From Gonapodya prolifera JEL478 (Eukaryota; Monoblepharomycota; Monoblepharidomycetes; Monoblepharidales; Gonapodyaceae), in contig KQ965883.1 of NCBI GenBank assembly GCA_001574975.1, forward strand, positions 1-62,529: a DNA stretch of 62,529 nucleotides. The letters are read 5' to 3'. Position 1 is the stretch's first letter; each line of letters begins with the position of its first letter. The notes below the pieces were generated by a model that worked only from the letters and a program-made list of their open reading frames with translations, was not told where the DNA came from and did not search any database. The translations under genes and the position numbers were made by a program. Below, piece after piece: positions 9,783-21,066 of this stretch.

Positions 9783-12469
9783 ATGGGCATGCTGCTGCTT
9801 CCTCCCCCATCCCTATCGGACGACGCCGAATCACATGTCTTCTGTGGAATCGCGCCTGCTCGCCCCGTCCCGCTGGAGCCCGTGGGGCTTGCCTTTCTCG
9901 CCCAATTGAGAAGACGGAGAAAGAGCGCATCCGCCTCCGAGGATTCGCTCCTGAAGCTCTTGCGTGGAGAAGGCGCAGACGCTGAAGATGACATTGACGA
10001 CGTGCCTGAAGCTCCAGAGCTCCTCGCTCTGGACCCATTGGAATGGAAAACTCAGGACCACTACAGAGTTTTGGGGCTGGAGACATTCAGGTGGAAAGCA
10101 TCTGACGATGAAGTACGAAGAGCTTGTGAGTGCAACAGAGAACAATGGACAATGGCGGAAATGGGGAACCGTGCGAGTGTGTCTGTACATCATACTGAAT
10201 GAGGAACTCCCATTCCGCCATGTGGGGCTTCCGTCGCCATTCTAGATCGCCGAAAAGCGCTGAAGCATCATCCCGACAAGAAAAGTGACCGCTCCGACGA
10301 TAGTTTCTTCAAATGTATTCAGAAAGGTTGGTATTAAGAAGTAAACTCATTCTGGCGGCACCCTAACACCCTGGTCTACAGCATGGGAAGTTGTTGGTGA
10401 CCCTGTAAAGCGGAGGCAGTGGGACTCGGTTGATCCTATGTTCGAGGATTCGATCCCGCCAGCGAAGCCGAAGGGCAACTTCTACAAAGTGTACGGGAAA
10501 GCATTTGAAAACAACGCGCGGTAAGTTCTTCTCGCAGCGGTGGTCTGGAACCAAGTAAATCATGCCATTTCAGGTTCTCCAAAGTCCAACCTGTGCCCCA
10601 ACTCGGCGACGCATCGACTTCTCGGGACGAGGTCGAATCGTTCTACGATTTCTGGTTCAACTTTGATTCTTGGCGGACGTTCGAGGCTTACGACGAGGAG
10701 GACCCCGAGAAGGGTGAAAGCCGAGAAGAAAAGCGGTGGATTGAGAGGCAGAACAAGGTTGTGAGGCTGAAGATGAAGAAGGATGACAACGCACGACTGT
10801 CACGACTCGTCGGTGGGTGATTCTGGTGTCGTATCTGTTGATCCACTGTTGATTTTGATTGCGTTGCTCGAATACAGAGCAAGCCATGAAGCTGGATCCT
10901 CGCCTGGCAGCGTTCAAGGAGCAAGATCGACTCGCGAAGGAGGCCCGCAAGAAGGAGCGGGAGGACGCGCAGAGGAGGCAAGTCGAAGAAGCGAAGGCGG
11001 TGGAAGAAGCTGTGAAGCGGGAGAAAGAAAGGCTGGAAGAAGCAGAAAAGGCCAAGGTGAGACTTGGAAGGCTTTCGTCGAATTGGACAGCTAATTTGGA
11101 ACGCCATGCCCACTAGTCCGACGCGGCAAAGAAAGATCGTGAAGCTCGGAAAAAGCTCCTTCGCAAGGAGCGCAAAGCCCTGCGTGATCTTCTCGTTGCT
11201 GCAAACTACCACCTGCAATCATCCGACGTCAACGATGTAAACCTTGCTATCGAGAGTGGACGGTTGGAGGAAATACTGGAGAACTTTGGTGATAACTTGG
11301 CAGGCATCTCGACATTCCGGGCGGAAGTGACGAAAGCGGCGACAGTCGGTTCGGAGGAAGCAAGATTAGCAGTCGAAGGGGAATATGGGAAATTGCAATG
11401 TGGGTTCGTAGATAGTCTTCGCACTCCGCTCAACCATTTCAACCATGCTGTATGCAGCTGGCAAGAATGCAGCGAAAGAAAAGCAAGAATTCCTTCGGGT
11501 CGAGGCCGTGCGGTTGGCGAAGGAAAAGCAGGAAAAGGGGAAGGAAGCACTGTGGTCACCAAAAGAATTGGCTGCTCTCATCACCGGTGTAAAAGTGTAC
11601 CCTGGAGGGACCATCAGCAGGCTAGTCTCTTCGTTTGCTTGCAAGCGGGCCTTTGTATTCACAACCGTTTCCCCTGCTCTCAGATGGGAAAAGATCGCTT
11701 CTTATGTGAACATGCACGGAGGCGAAGACGACGAGGACGATAAGTCGAAGAAGAAGCGATTCAAACGCCCTGACGACTGCATCAAGCGTTCGAATGATTT
11801 GAAGAATGGTATGTTGGAGAATTTGGCATTAAAGGTACAACTCTGACAGGTTCCCCTTTCCAGCTGACGCGCCTCAGCAAATTGAGAAGGAGAAGCTGCA
11901 AGCAGTTGCAGGTCCTACCAAACACGATATCGAGATCAAAGACGCTCCCACTGTCCGATACGAAGTAGATCTGCCTTCTCCGGCTTTGAATGCCGCGGCT
12001 CCGCCACCAGCTCCTCCGGCGAAAGTGACACCTGCACCTGCGGCTCCTGTGGAGAAGACCGCTGCGCCAGCGAAAGCCGCAAAAGTTCCTTCTCAGAACG
12101 CACCCCCTGCATCGCTACCGCAAACTGTGCCTTCCGAGGCTGTTGAGGCTCCCAAGCAACCACAAGCGACTTCAGCGCTCAGCTCCGCGGCACCAGTTGA
12201 AGCAACAGTATGGTCGGCAGCGAGCCAACAAGCACTTGAATCCGCTCTGAGGGCGCACCCCGCTTCCAAGTACGCTGACAATCCCAATGAGCGGTGGAAG
12301 AACATTGCTCAAGCAGTGCAAGGAAAGACTGTCAAGGAAGTGAAAGCTCGTGTCAAGGTTTGTCCTGTTTGTTTCATGCACTATTCACACGCAACTTACG
12401 ATATCATCATTCAATCTCTAGGAACTCGCAGAGCTCGCAAAGCGCAAGCGAGACGTTGGTTCAAAGTAA
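9783..12469 (+). CDS. ZUO1: Zuotin, ribosome-associated J-protein with SANT domains
   Basis: Zuotin pairs with an Hsp70 at the ribosome exit tunnel to help nascent chains fold. Ten exons (9783-10125, 10246-10326, 10382-10520, 10574-10812, 10878-11056, 11117-11399, 11458-11620, 11684-11808, 11864-12357, 12422-12469) sum to 697 aa in frame. The J domain carries LKHHPDKK (HPD triad). The ZHD follows (FYDFWFNFDSW), then a charged middle region (EARKKEREDAQRR). Two C-terminal SANT domains follow (LWSPKELAALITGVKVYPGG... and VWSAASQQALESAL), as in animal and plant DNAJC2 but absent from budding yeast Zuo1. The intron 11621-11683 appears to use a GC donor (AG|GCTAGT) because reading through it would split the first SANT domain. 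The last exon is only 15 codons plus the stop. Confidence 0.92.
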
Positions 12470-12540
12470 TGTGTTTATGTACGTTTCTTGATTGTTACAT
12501 TTGCAAAAGCAATATACCAAAAACGCATGTCGTTCGTAGC

Positions 12541-13532
12541 CTAGAATTTCTCTGTGAAGGGTCTCAGATCGAGTTCAAAGGTCCAAGCACTTCTGTCTTG
12601 TTGGAAAACTTGGTAATACACCTCTAGATTGCACAGTCCGGTTGACAAACAAGATCGTCAGCAAAAGGACAAAAGGCTCTCACCAGAGATTGCGTCAGGA
12701 CTCATGCTTCGTTCTGGGGGACCCCACTCCCGGCCCGGGAAGACGTGGCGAATGCGCGAATTGGAAACGGCACCGTCGATAATGAAATGCGCAACATGTA
12801 TGCCCAGAGGGCCAATCTCTTTCGCCAAACTCTGGGCGAGAGCGCGTTTTCCGTGCTTTGTCGATGCGAACGCGACGAAGTTGGGATTTCCTCGAATGGA
12901 GGCGGTGGCACCAGTGATCAAGATTGCACCAAACCCTTGCTTCTCCATTATTGGAACGACCACTTGAGCGCATACGAAGGGAGCCTGTGGGAAGTTGAGG
13001 CAAAAACAATGGTGGTACGTTCCTAAGAAAAATCACGGTGGCACTAAACCGTTATGGGTGAGAGTGCTCACCAAAATGTTGAGTCGATACGACGTTTCCA
13101 TGTGCTTTTCGGTCAACTTCATCACCGGCATTTCAATTCTGGCGGCAGCGTTGTATCTGGAACCAGAATGTCATATCATGTTCAAGGCTCGTCAACAGCG
13201 GCATGTGAACTCACACCAAGCAATCGAGTGGCATATCAGGAGCCACCTGAGCACGAGCTTCTGAGATTGATTGCTTCAACCTTTCCGGCTGGGTGCAATC
13301 GGTAAGCACCATGAAGCTCTTCCCGCCCGCGTCCTTGATTTCCTTGTCTGTGTTTTCCATGAACTTGGTCGTCCTGGCCATCATACAAACCGTATGTCCG
13401 CGCTCGGCAAACTTGCGGGCGACGGCGGCTCCGATTCTGGCGGGAGCATGGCACCGATGAGCACGAGCGGAGCGAAATGATGCTCAACGCTCACCCTGGA
13501 CCAACGCCGATGACAATGACGAGTCCTGGCAT
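12541..13532 (-). CDS. Short-chain dehydrogenase/reductase
   Basis: This is an NAD(P)-dependent oxidoreductase of unknown substrate. Five exons (13532-13495, 13436-13215, 13156-13072, 12984-12684, 12623-12541) give 242 aa. The protein opens at once with a Rossmann strand and the nucleotide loop GVGPGIGAAVARKFAERG, the first glycine loop being split by an intron. YNAAA matches the NAG-type motif. SIRGNPNFVAFASTKHGKRA replaces the classical YxxxK: the tyrosine position is F, leaving F-A-S-T-K, so catalysis by the standard tetrad is doubtful. The C-terminus SAWTFELDLRPFTEKF matches a group found widely in bacteria and fungi. It converges with zuotin, the stops being about 70 bp apart. Confidence 0.85.
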
Positions 13533-13870
13533 GGTTAGATGTAGTCGTTTCCAATCGAGTGTGATCGCTGTTGTTTCGGCTTTAAATTATGGCGACTATT
13601 GGAACAACACGAATCTTCCCATGGCCGACAGAGCCGGGAGATTTGCCGTGATGAACTTTAAAATGCAAATAACTTCCATCCGAAGCAGAAATAACCCGCC
13701 AAAGCCTCGAAAATTAATTATGCTGCTGTAAGTCAGGTGTCTCCCTTCCGCCCTCCACATGAGTTGGGTGAAGGTACATGAAGGTAATGCCATGACGGAA
13801 GTCATTTGGTGGGCCGTCATATTGCGTAGCCCTACAGACACGAATAAATGCACGTCGCTCTCTTCCCTTC
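13533..13870. other. Intergenic, nothing recognised
   Basis: About 340 bases lie between the 5' end of the SDR and the 3' end of the acyl-CoA synthetase, which are on the same strand. I see no extra exon; promoter elements for the SDR presumably lie here. Confidence 0.4.
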
Positions 13871-16398
13871 CTACAACTTCGAGCTTTGAGCCGCCTTGGC
13901 CTTGTCCGCAATCTCTTGCTTCATCTCCTTCTTCAGCGTCTTGCCATTGGCATTCTTGGGCAGCTCCTCGTACCTCAGATCCACGAACACCGGAATCTGC
14001 CACATTGCCAAAGGGAACCATCATTACTATACGCCATGGTTCGAAGCACGCTGCACCATACCCACCTTGAAAGCCGCAAGCCGGCTCTTGCAATGCTGCG
14101 CGATATCCTCGGGTGTCACAGCGTGCCCGCTCTTGAGCTGCACAACGGCCGCAACCTCCTCGCCCAGCACCCTGTGCGGAATCGGCAGCACCGCGACGTC
14201 GAGCACGGCAGGGTGGGCCAGGATGACGTTCTCGACCTCGGCGGTGTAGATCTGCGGCGCGACGGGCGGTCAGCGGGGGGGCGGGGTGGTTGGAATCGCA
14301 ATGTGTGGGAAGTTCACAGAAGACTCAACTCACGTTTTCGCCCCCACGGATAATCATGTCCTTGACGCGGTCCAGAACGTACACGAACCCTTCGTCGTCA
14401 ACGCGCCCCACATCGCCCGTGCGGTACCATCCACCAGGGAACGTTTCAGCCGTTTTCTTGGGGTCTTTGTAGTACCCTTTGATGACGTTGGGGCCTTGTG
14501 GGTTTTTGAAGGTCAGATTATGCCAGGCCTGGCTGTGTGCGAAAGACGTGGGATTTACCGTAAAGCCATATCTCGCCGATTTGGCCCCTGGGGAGCACTT
14601 CAAGCGTGTCCGGGTTCACGATTCTCACCTAAATTGGCAACATGCGGTTTAAGTCTTTCGAGTTCCCACCACGCGAGCACGGGCACTGTTCTCACGCACC
14701 TCATTCACAGGCGGCACAACACCGACCGACGTGGGCCTTCGCAAGAAATCCTCCCCGCCGTTGGAGCACGCGACAGAGGACGTCTCGGTCGCGCCGTACC
14801 CGTTGCCGGGCATCGTCTTGGCGGGGGTACGTGCCGTGATGGTCTTACGGAACTTGCCCACCATTTCGGCGGGTGAAGTTGCGCCGCCGATGCCCCAGTT
14901 TTCTGCGTGTGTGGAGGGTGGGAGTCACTGCCCCGTCGGGACGCAGAACGGAAAGGACGCAACGGGAACAACGAACCAAGCGACGACACGTCGAACTCGT
15001 CCAGTCTGGGATGTTCCAAGAGCTGGATTGCCTGCGAGGGCACGGACGACATTCCGGTGACTTTGTGCTTCTGGATCATCGTGAGGGCTTCCGTGCTGTG
15101 TTGCGTGGGTGCGTATTGGGCGGAGGTTGAGGATGATGGAGTTGGAATGGGAAAAGTATTGGGGAAGGGGACGTACCTGTCCCATTTGTACATGATCACG
15201 AGCTTGGAGCCCGAGAGAGTTACGGGGCCTGGTGAGGTGGCGCTGTTAGACAAGGTCTGGAATGATTAGAGTAGGGGGTTACGTACCTATGATGGAGAAG
15301 CAGCCCGTCACGTGGCTAAACGAGGGACTGTGGTTACAACAGCAGACGATGTGTTGAATAGTGTGGCATAGGACGTACAAGAATGGAACTGGGATTAAGA
15401 AGACCTTCTGGATCGACGTGTCAGGCACGGGGAGTTCCTCGCCGCGGCGGACGAAGGCGCGGATGGACGACATCCTGGAAGTTTTGTGACACGGTTGGTG
15501 TGATATACGTTTTGTTGAAACATGAGAAGAGAGCAAAGTGATACGCACCCGACGTTGATGAGATTGGTGCAGTAGTTGCGGTGCGTCCCGACCGCGCCCT
15601 TTGGGAACCCTGTCGTGCCCGACGTGAACAAGATCGTGGCTTCCTCATCCGGGTCCAACTGGACCTCCGGGAGTGTAACCTCCTTGGGGTACCCAACGCG
15701 CTTATCCTCCTCCTGCAGCAACTGCTCCATGGTGCGCACCTCGGGAATGTCGGCGTACTTGCGCGCGTCGTTTTCATCTGCGCGAATGAGGACAATATGC
15801 TTGAGCCCGCCGGCGCGGAGTTTGGCGAGGAAGGGACGGAGTCGGTCGAGCCGTTCGGGGTCGACGACCAGGACTTTTGTGTCGGCGAGGGTGATGCAGT
15901 ACTCCATTTCGTTTCCTAGCAGCCACGAGTTCACTGGCACGGTGACGGCGCCCGCAGACACCGATGTCCACCACCAGAGAACCCATTCCGGGTTGTTTCG
16001 GGAGCATATTGTGATTTTGTCGCCCTTTGCGATGTTGAATGGCGCGCGGGCAAGTGCGTTGCACAAGAGCGCGACGATTCTGTGCGACTGAGCGTAGGTG
16101 TAGTTTGTCTCGCGTTTCGTGAATGGGTCGGTGTACGCGAGGTAGTCCCTGTCCGCGAACTGCACGCTCTGCTTCCAGACCTCTGCGATGTTCGGCAGCG
16201 CGTTCTTCCAGACTTTGTATTGTCTTCCGCTGATGATTTTATCTGTCGCGTTCGGATGGTGGATTGAGTTTGCGCTGTCGTCAGCGGAAGGAGAGAGCGC
16301 GCACCTTCGATTTCGAACGGTCCCCCCTGCGCGGTGATGAGAGCATGCGCCTCTGCCACACTGCACACGGGCGGCGCAATCTGCTGCAACTCGGCCAT
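13871..16398 (-). CDS. Acyl-CoA synthetase (AMP-forming), peroxisomal
   Basis: It activates a carboxylic acid, probably a fatty acid, to its CoA thioester via an acyl-adenylate. Eleven exons, beginning with 16398-16305 and 16242-15549 and ending with 13996-13871, sum to 609 aa in frame. Motifs in order: the AMP-binding P-loop FTSGTTGFPKGA (about residue 240), the substrate region PFFHVTGCF, GNGYGATE, YRTGDVGRVDDEGF with the adenylate aspartate, the hinge RVKDMIIRGGENIY, and the C-terminal catalytic lysine block PKNANGKTLKKEM. The protein ends SSKL, a textbook type-1 peroxisomal targeting signal, so peroxisomal beta-oxidation is inferred. Substrate chain length cannot be read from sequence. 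The long fourth intron region uses the acceptor at 15229; a nearer AG would break the frame. Confidence 0.92.
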
Positions 16399-18270
16399 CG
16401 TGTTGCTGCTGCTGCCTGTCCACGTCGGTACAAGACAGCCGATGTGTCCGCAGCAAACGTAAGGCCCCAGCGGCAGCGGGTTGATACCGACAACCTGACG
16501 ACATCGTTTTCCACTTTCTATCTACGCTATTTTCTCTGTTGGCGACGGCGCTTTTGTTTGTCGAGAGAAGTCTGGTGCCAGGTGATTGACCAGGTACCCT
16601 GTAGTTCCGACCGACCGGATTCCCTTTCCACTTGCATGCGCTACGGGATCGGACTATGACACAGTGTTGCCAGTGCTGAGTGGCATCGCTGCGACGCGGA
16701 CTAATGGCGTGGAAGCTCCCATCCGTGACTTCCAGGCAACCGCATACACCACCGTGCCAAATCTCACCTTCTTTCAGGTCTCCTCCTCCGTCATCCCGCT
16801 CTGTGCTCTGTCTTTGTCTTCCCCACTCCTCGTCTTGCTTGGACTCTCCAGGCACAGCGAGAGGAATCACGAATCCATGCAAGGTGCACCGCCAGCGCTT
16901 CGTCTGCCGAGATTTCATCTGCATCGAGAATGAGAATGGGTGGGGGCGGGCTCGCAGAGGTTGATGCAGTGAGCAGAGGGGTAGGCACAGGTGGTGTCGT
17001 CGTGGAGAGATGAACTGCTGCGTCAATTGCTGCGGAGGCTTCAGGGTTGTACAGATGCAACGCTGCCTCGGAGCTCAGATACCACTGCCGAAAGTGCCTC
17101 ATCAGTCGTTCGGTGGGACTTCCAATAATTACGTCGACCTCGCTGGTATGAGATGACAAACTTACGTTTGATACTAAAAACTAAAACCAGATGACAAAGA
17201 AAATCGACCACTTTCTTGCACAGTAGTGTCTCTTCTAAAGCGTCTTCCAATACACGAGCTTTAATCCTGAATGCTTGAACAAGCGAGTAAATCAACAAAA
17301 GAGACTCGATCCATTCACCAAAAATCGAAACCCATGGGTAGAATTCCAGTCGATAGTTGGTCCGGGTATGAGAGGATTATCCTCTTCCGTAATGTCCCCT
17401 CCCGTCGAAGGAAGGACTCGATCCTTCCACCTTCGAATCATGTGAAGAAAAAGGAATCTTCACAACCATCAACTTTCAAGTCTCCACTTCACATGGTAGG
17501 CGACACCTCCCCATTTTGGCCGGAGTTTCATTGCTTTCAGTTTCGAATAAAAAATATGAGAGGAGGTCGACCCCCCAAGTTTTAAAAAGTGTGCCACAGT
17601 CGGGACGTTATGAAAAAAAGGCCGCAACGGGGTATTTCGGGAGCGCAAATTGCGCGAACCATTCAGAGAGGGGTCCGTGAGATTAAGACAGATTTCCTTG
17701 CCGGTGGGGTAAGCGGAGCGGAACCCACCCACCCGCCGAATTGATGAGACGGGGGCATTACAGTAATCCGACGAGAATCGATGGGGGTTGAAATGCGCAA
17801 GCAAGTGACCAGGGTATCACGGCGACCTTCCACCCTTCTCGCCGTCTTCCGTCCAATTCCAATTGGCGATACCGGGTACGTGAGCGAGGTTTGCTGTCTC
17901 GTCTCCTTGGCCGTAGCGTCATAGTCTGCCTTACTGCCTTGCATGCCGCATGTCGGCCTTTGACATGGCAAGTTGGCCAATGGCCATCCGTCGAGGTGAC
18001 TCTTGTTCACCCTGTCAAGGTAACATACATATCGCGTTCCCTGTGCAGATTGTCCCGTCCGTGTTTCCGAGTAGCCTTTCGGGCGTCTCGCTCAGAACGC
18101 GGGCCTGGGAATATAGTATTCGCTAACGAGATTTTGACAGTACTTTTGTTGTTGGGGTTCTTGTCATTCTCGAATTCGGTTCAGTATTGGTGTAGACGTA
18201 CTCCCACTGGGACCCACGAGTTCCGCCCCGGGCCATTCCTCATTCTCTTTCCGGGATTGTCAGCCAGGCG
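16399..18270. other. Long intergenic stretch, nothing firm
   Basis: This gap of nearly 1.9 kb holds only weak open frames. One on the minus strand (17159-16791) encodes a Ser/Thr/Pro- and Ala-rich peptide that I do not recognise. I see no tRNA, snRNA or repeat with confidence. The section 17300-17600 is AT-richer with several GA-rich direct words, but nothing definable. Confidence 0.4.
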
Positions 18271-20384
18271 ATGGCGAGTCAGCAGGATCTTGATTTGCCG
18301 GAAATCAGCCGGATGCCTCAATTGCTGCGGTCACGTGCACTGTCCAATTTGCTGTCCTCCCCCAAACTCGCTCGTCTGGCCATTCCCACCGCCCGCCCGC
18401 CCTCCACGCATCGGACGCGCGCACTGTGGCAGCAGGATAGAGTGTTTGCGCGGCGCCATGGTGAGAAAACGCCACAAATCACGCGGATGCCGGAGTCGAG
18501 TCTGAACCAAACGTGCGCAGACGACACCACTAACACCGACACACCACGGAAGCGACGTGCACGCAGCGCAGAGTCTTGCTTGGTGAGCTGGGGTGGATGC
18601 GCGGTGGCCGCGGGTGGCATGTGTGGCAACACCCTCATGTTTGATTCGTCCACTCGACTCCCCTCCAGCACACCTCGCCAGACTCCCACGCGCGCGGCTG
18701 CAGCTCAGGTGATGCTGCTGACTCCGGAATCCCTGCCCAGGACCGCGAAGCGCAAGATTGACGCGACTGCGACCGAGGCGAGTACCCATGGCGGGGGTTC
18801 GAGCAACGGAGGCCTGCAACGGCCCGAGTTGCGAGTCGCGACCGACGGAGGCCTCAGCGCGCAACGCTGACCGAAGCCGCCCGCCAGAGGCGACTGATCT
18901 GCGCGGAGCGCGAATGTCCCACGCGGAGCGATGACCGAGGAGTCCGACGGAGGCGAGTGATCCTGCGCGGAGCGCGAATGATTCAGCGCAGTGCGCATAC
19001 TCCCGCCGGAGGCAAATTACCCGCGGAGCGGAATACTCTCCCAGAGCTCGAGCTGTGTATTGAATATGCAAATCACACACTCCAGACTCCTCCACGTTCG
19101 ATCCCAGCACTCGCCCTTTCGAACGCATCGTCGCGTCCTCTCGCGACCCCCGTATCCCCGCTCGCCAAACTGCAAAACCAGCCTCACCCCGGCACAAAGC
19201 TTCGCCCACCGAACCGTCTCCAACACGCGCCCCCCAAGACACCCGAAGCCCTGATGGTCCTCGCCCACTCGCTCATCACACCCCAACCACCCCCTACTAC
19301 TCTCGCCCACCACGCCGACCAAACCATCACCGCCCTCAACGTCCTCTTGCACGCTCAGTTCCTCGTCGAATGGGGCGAAGGCGACGTCTCGATCGTGGTC
19401 GCCAACGCGCGCGAGACGCTCATCCGGGCCGATCGGCTGCAACGGCTGGCCAACTCCCCCTCCGGTGTGCGCAAAGCGATCACAGACACGGGCGACGAGG
19501 GCAAACCCCTGGACGCCGTGCGGCTGGAGCGGGCGCTGCTGGACATGAACCTGCAGTGGGAGGACATTGAGCGCAAGCTCGGCGAGGACAACATGCAGTG
19601 GGGCGACCACCTGCGCCGCATCCAGCGCGACAGCGTCCTGGCAAAGAAGTGGCTCCCGCACTACACGCCGCGCATCCGCATCTACCTCGAATGCGTCGAG
19701 TTTTTCCTCGCGTCCCTCGTCGTGCTCCTCAGTAAAGGCCGCTTCGCCATCCCGCCACCCAAACCCACCAACCCGACACGCTGCCTGATCCCGCAATCGG
19801 CGCTTCGAGGTCCTAACCGCGACGAGCACCGCGAAACCCTCCCCGCGCCCAAAAAGAGCGTGTCGCAGGAGCTCTTTTGCGCGGGTGGCGGGCCCAACGG
19901 ATCCACACACGACCTCGTCGTTCGCGGAAAGGCATGGCTCTGCGAGGACGCAGGCCTAGCGTGCGGCCACCCGGGCGACGGGCGCGTGCCCAAGATTGTC
20001 CGCACACTGGGGTCCGGCTGGGCGCGCCTCACACCGGAAAGGCTCATTTTCGAGTCCAGCGACCGCCAAAAGCGCCTCTTGGCACTCCCCGTCACGCCCG
20101 ACCTCGAAGCCTACGTCGGAAAACTCTACTTTGCGCCCGCGAGGACAAACAACTGCGCCCTCGTCCTGTTCGACGACCCATCGTCCCCGTCCGAGGCCCC
20201 CTCCGCCGCCGCCGCCGCCGACGACCCCGACGCGTGCATCACCAAAATGTTCATGTTCCAGGCAAACTCGCCCGAATGCGCCCAGAGCCTCGTCACGACG
20301 CTCCTTGGCCGCGGCGTCAAGAGCCATCAAGCGCCCTACGTCGATGCGGCTGCGCAGCCGCAACCGCAGGCTGGTGGTTGTTGA
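18271..20384 (+). CDS. Unrecognised protein with intron-borne repeat
   Basis: I do not recognise this family. A two-exon model (18271-18781, 19045-20384; phase 1) gives 616 aa in frame. Exon 1 is basic and Ser/Thr/Pro-rich with several TP sites (LLTPESLPRTAKRK), possibly CDK targets. Exon 2 is GC-rich and starts disordered. It then has a helical region (ADQTITALNVLLHAQFLVEW; DAVRLERALLDMNLQWEDIE) and a hydrophobic helix YLECVEFFLASLVVLL. The C-terminal part, with the strand pattern RLTPERLIFESS, ALPVTPDLEAYVGKLYF and KMFMFQANSPECAQSLVTTL, looks loosely like a PH/GRAM-type fold; this is a pattern guess only. A 9-residue alanine run lies in the middle of it. An additional intron near 18583-18668 would break the frame and was not used. 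Confidence 0.6.
18790..19044 (+). repeat. GC-rich dispersed repeat, copy B
   Basis: The repeat fills the 263-bp predicted intron 18782-19044 of the unrecognised gene. Internal words such as GCGCGGAGCGCGAATG and CGGAGGC recur several times. The core GACCGAGGAGTCCGACGGAG followed by GCGA matches copy A (4290-4470) with one substitution over 24 bases, and both cores are followed a few bases later by ATCCT and then a GCGAATG/GGAATG word. It also contains short internal direct repeats (TGCGCGGAGCGCGAATG twice). Confidence 0.6.
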
Positions 20385-21066
20385 GGCGGCCCGTTGGATT
20401 TGGTTTTTTTTTTTTCCTCCCGTGCTTGCTTTTTTGGTTCATTTGCTCTGTTTGCTCTATTTGTTTCGGAATGGAGTGTCTTGCTTGCAATGTAGCTCGG
20501 CCTTGCTCGCACACATGTTTTTTGAAGTTTTTTTTTTTTTCTTTCACGATATGTATCTTGATTTTGTACCCATATTTTCATCATTACACGCGAGCGTCAG
20601 TGGTTGGTGGTTGCAGGGCGATGTGCTGAGATATTCCTTTCGGCGAACACATAACGGCCGGGCGCAAGAAGTCAGAGATCTTCTTGAGGGCGGGGCCAGA
20701 TGACCAACCCCCGCGGGGATTCCCAGTTGGGGCGTCCCTAACGTGACCTTGCATATCGGAGAAAACCTGTACAGTCAATGCATTCTCCCATGCCGAGGGT
20801 CTGACTCATCATTTTATGTTGCAGGTTTCTCGCGATTTCGCGTTGCTTGTGTGAGCAGGGGGGCAATAGGAAGCAATGGTGCACGGCGTTGAGGAACGCG
20901 GTGTTTCTGATTGCATGGAGATTTGAGGTGTGAGCTTAGTTTTCGGGTCTGTCCCTGAAGCATTTCGGGGAAATCCGTCTGGAGAAATCCCTCGTCACCC
21001 TGCTTGATACCATGACTCACCGTTTCCCTCTTATACTCCAAGAAACGACATCTCCTCTCAACTGCC
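20385..21066. other. Intergenic with T-runs
   Basis: T-rich tracts at about 20404-20414 and 20528-20540 follow the stop codon and fit a 3' UTR/termination zone. Around 20685-20715 the sequence GGGCGGGGCCAGATGACCAA CCCC closely matches the N-terminal coding part of the Cut8 gene at 9181-9206, reading GGWSSGPAL on the minus strand in both. Nothing else is recognised. Confidence 0.4.

Noticed and set aside
12655-12700. Stop of the SDR at 12658 in the unspliced frame, suggesting a truncated protein
   Set aside because: A 60-bp intron at 12683-12624 restores the family's conserved C-terminus, so the gene is complete.
16791-17159. Minus-strand frame with DADEISADEALAVHLAW and a Ser/Thr/Pro run
   Set aside because: It looked like an exon, but no splice partners close into a protein and no family is recognised.
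17380-17440. ACTCGATCC words resembling a tRNA B box
   Set aside because: No matching A box or cloverleaf arms could be built around them.
18583-18668. Possible intron in exon 1 of the unrecognised gene
   Set aside because: Removing it (86 bp) breaks the frame, whereas reading through is open.
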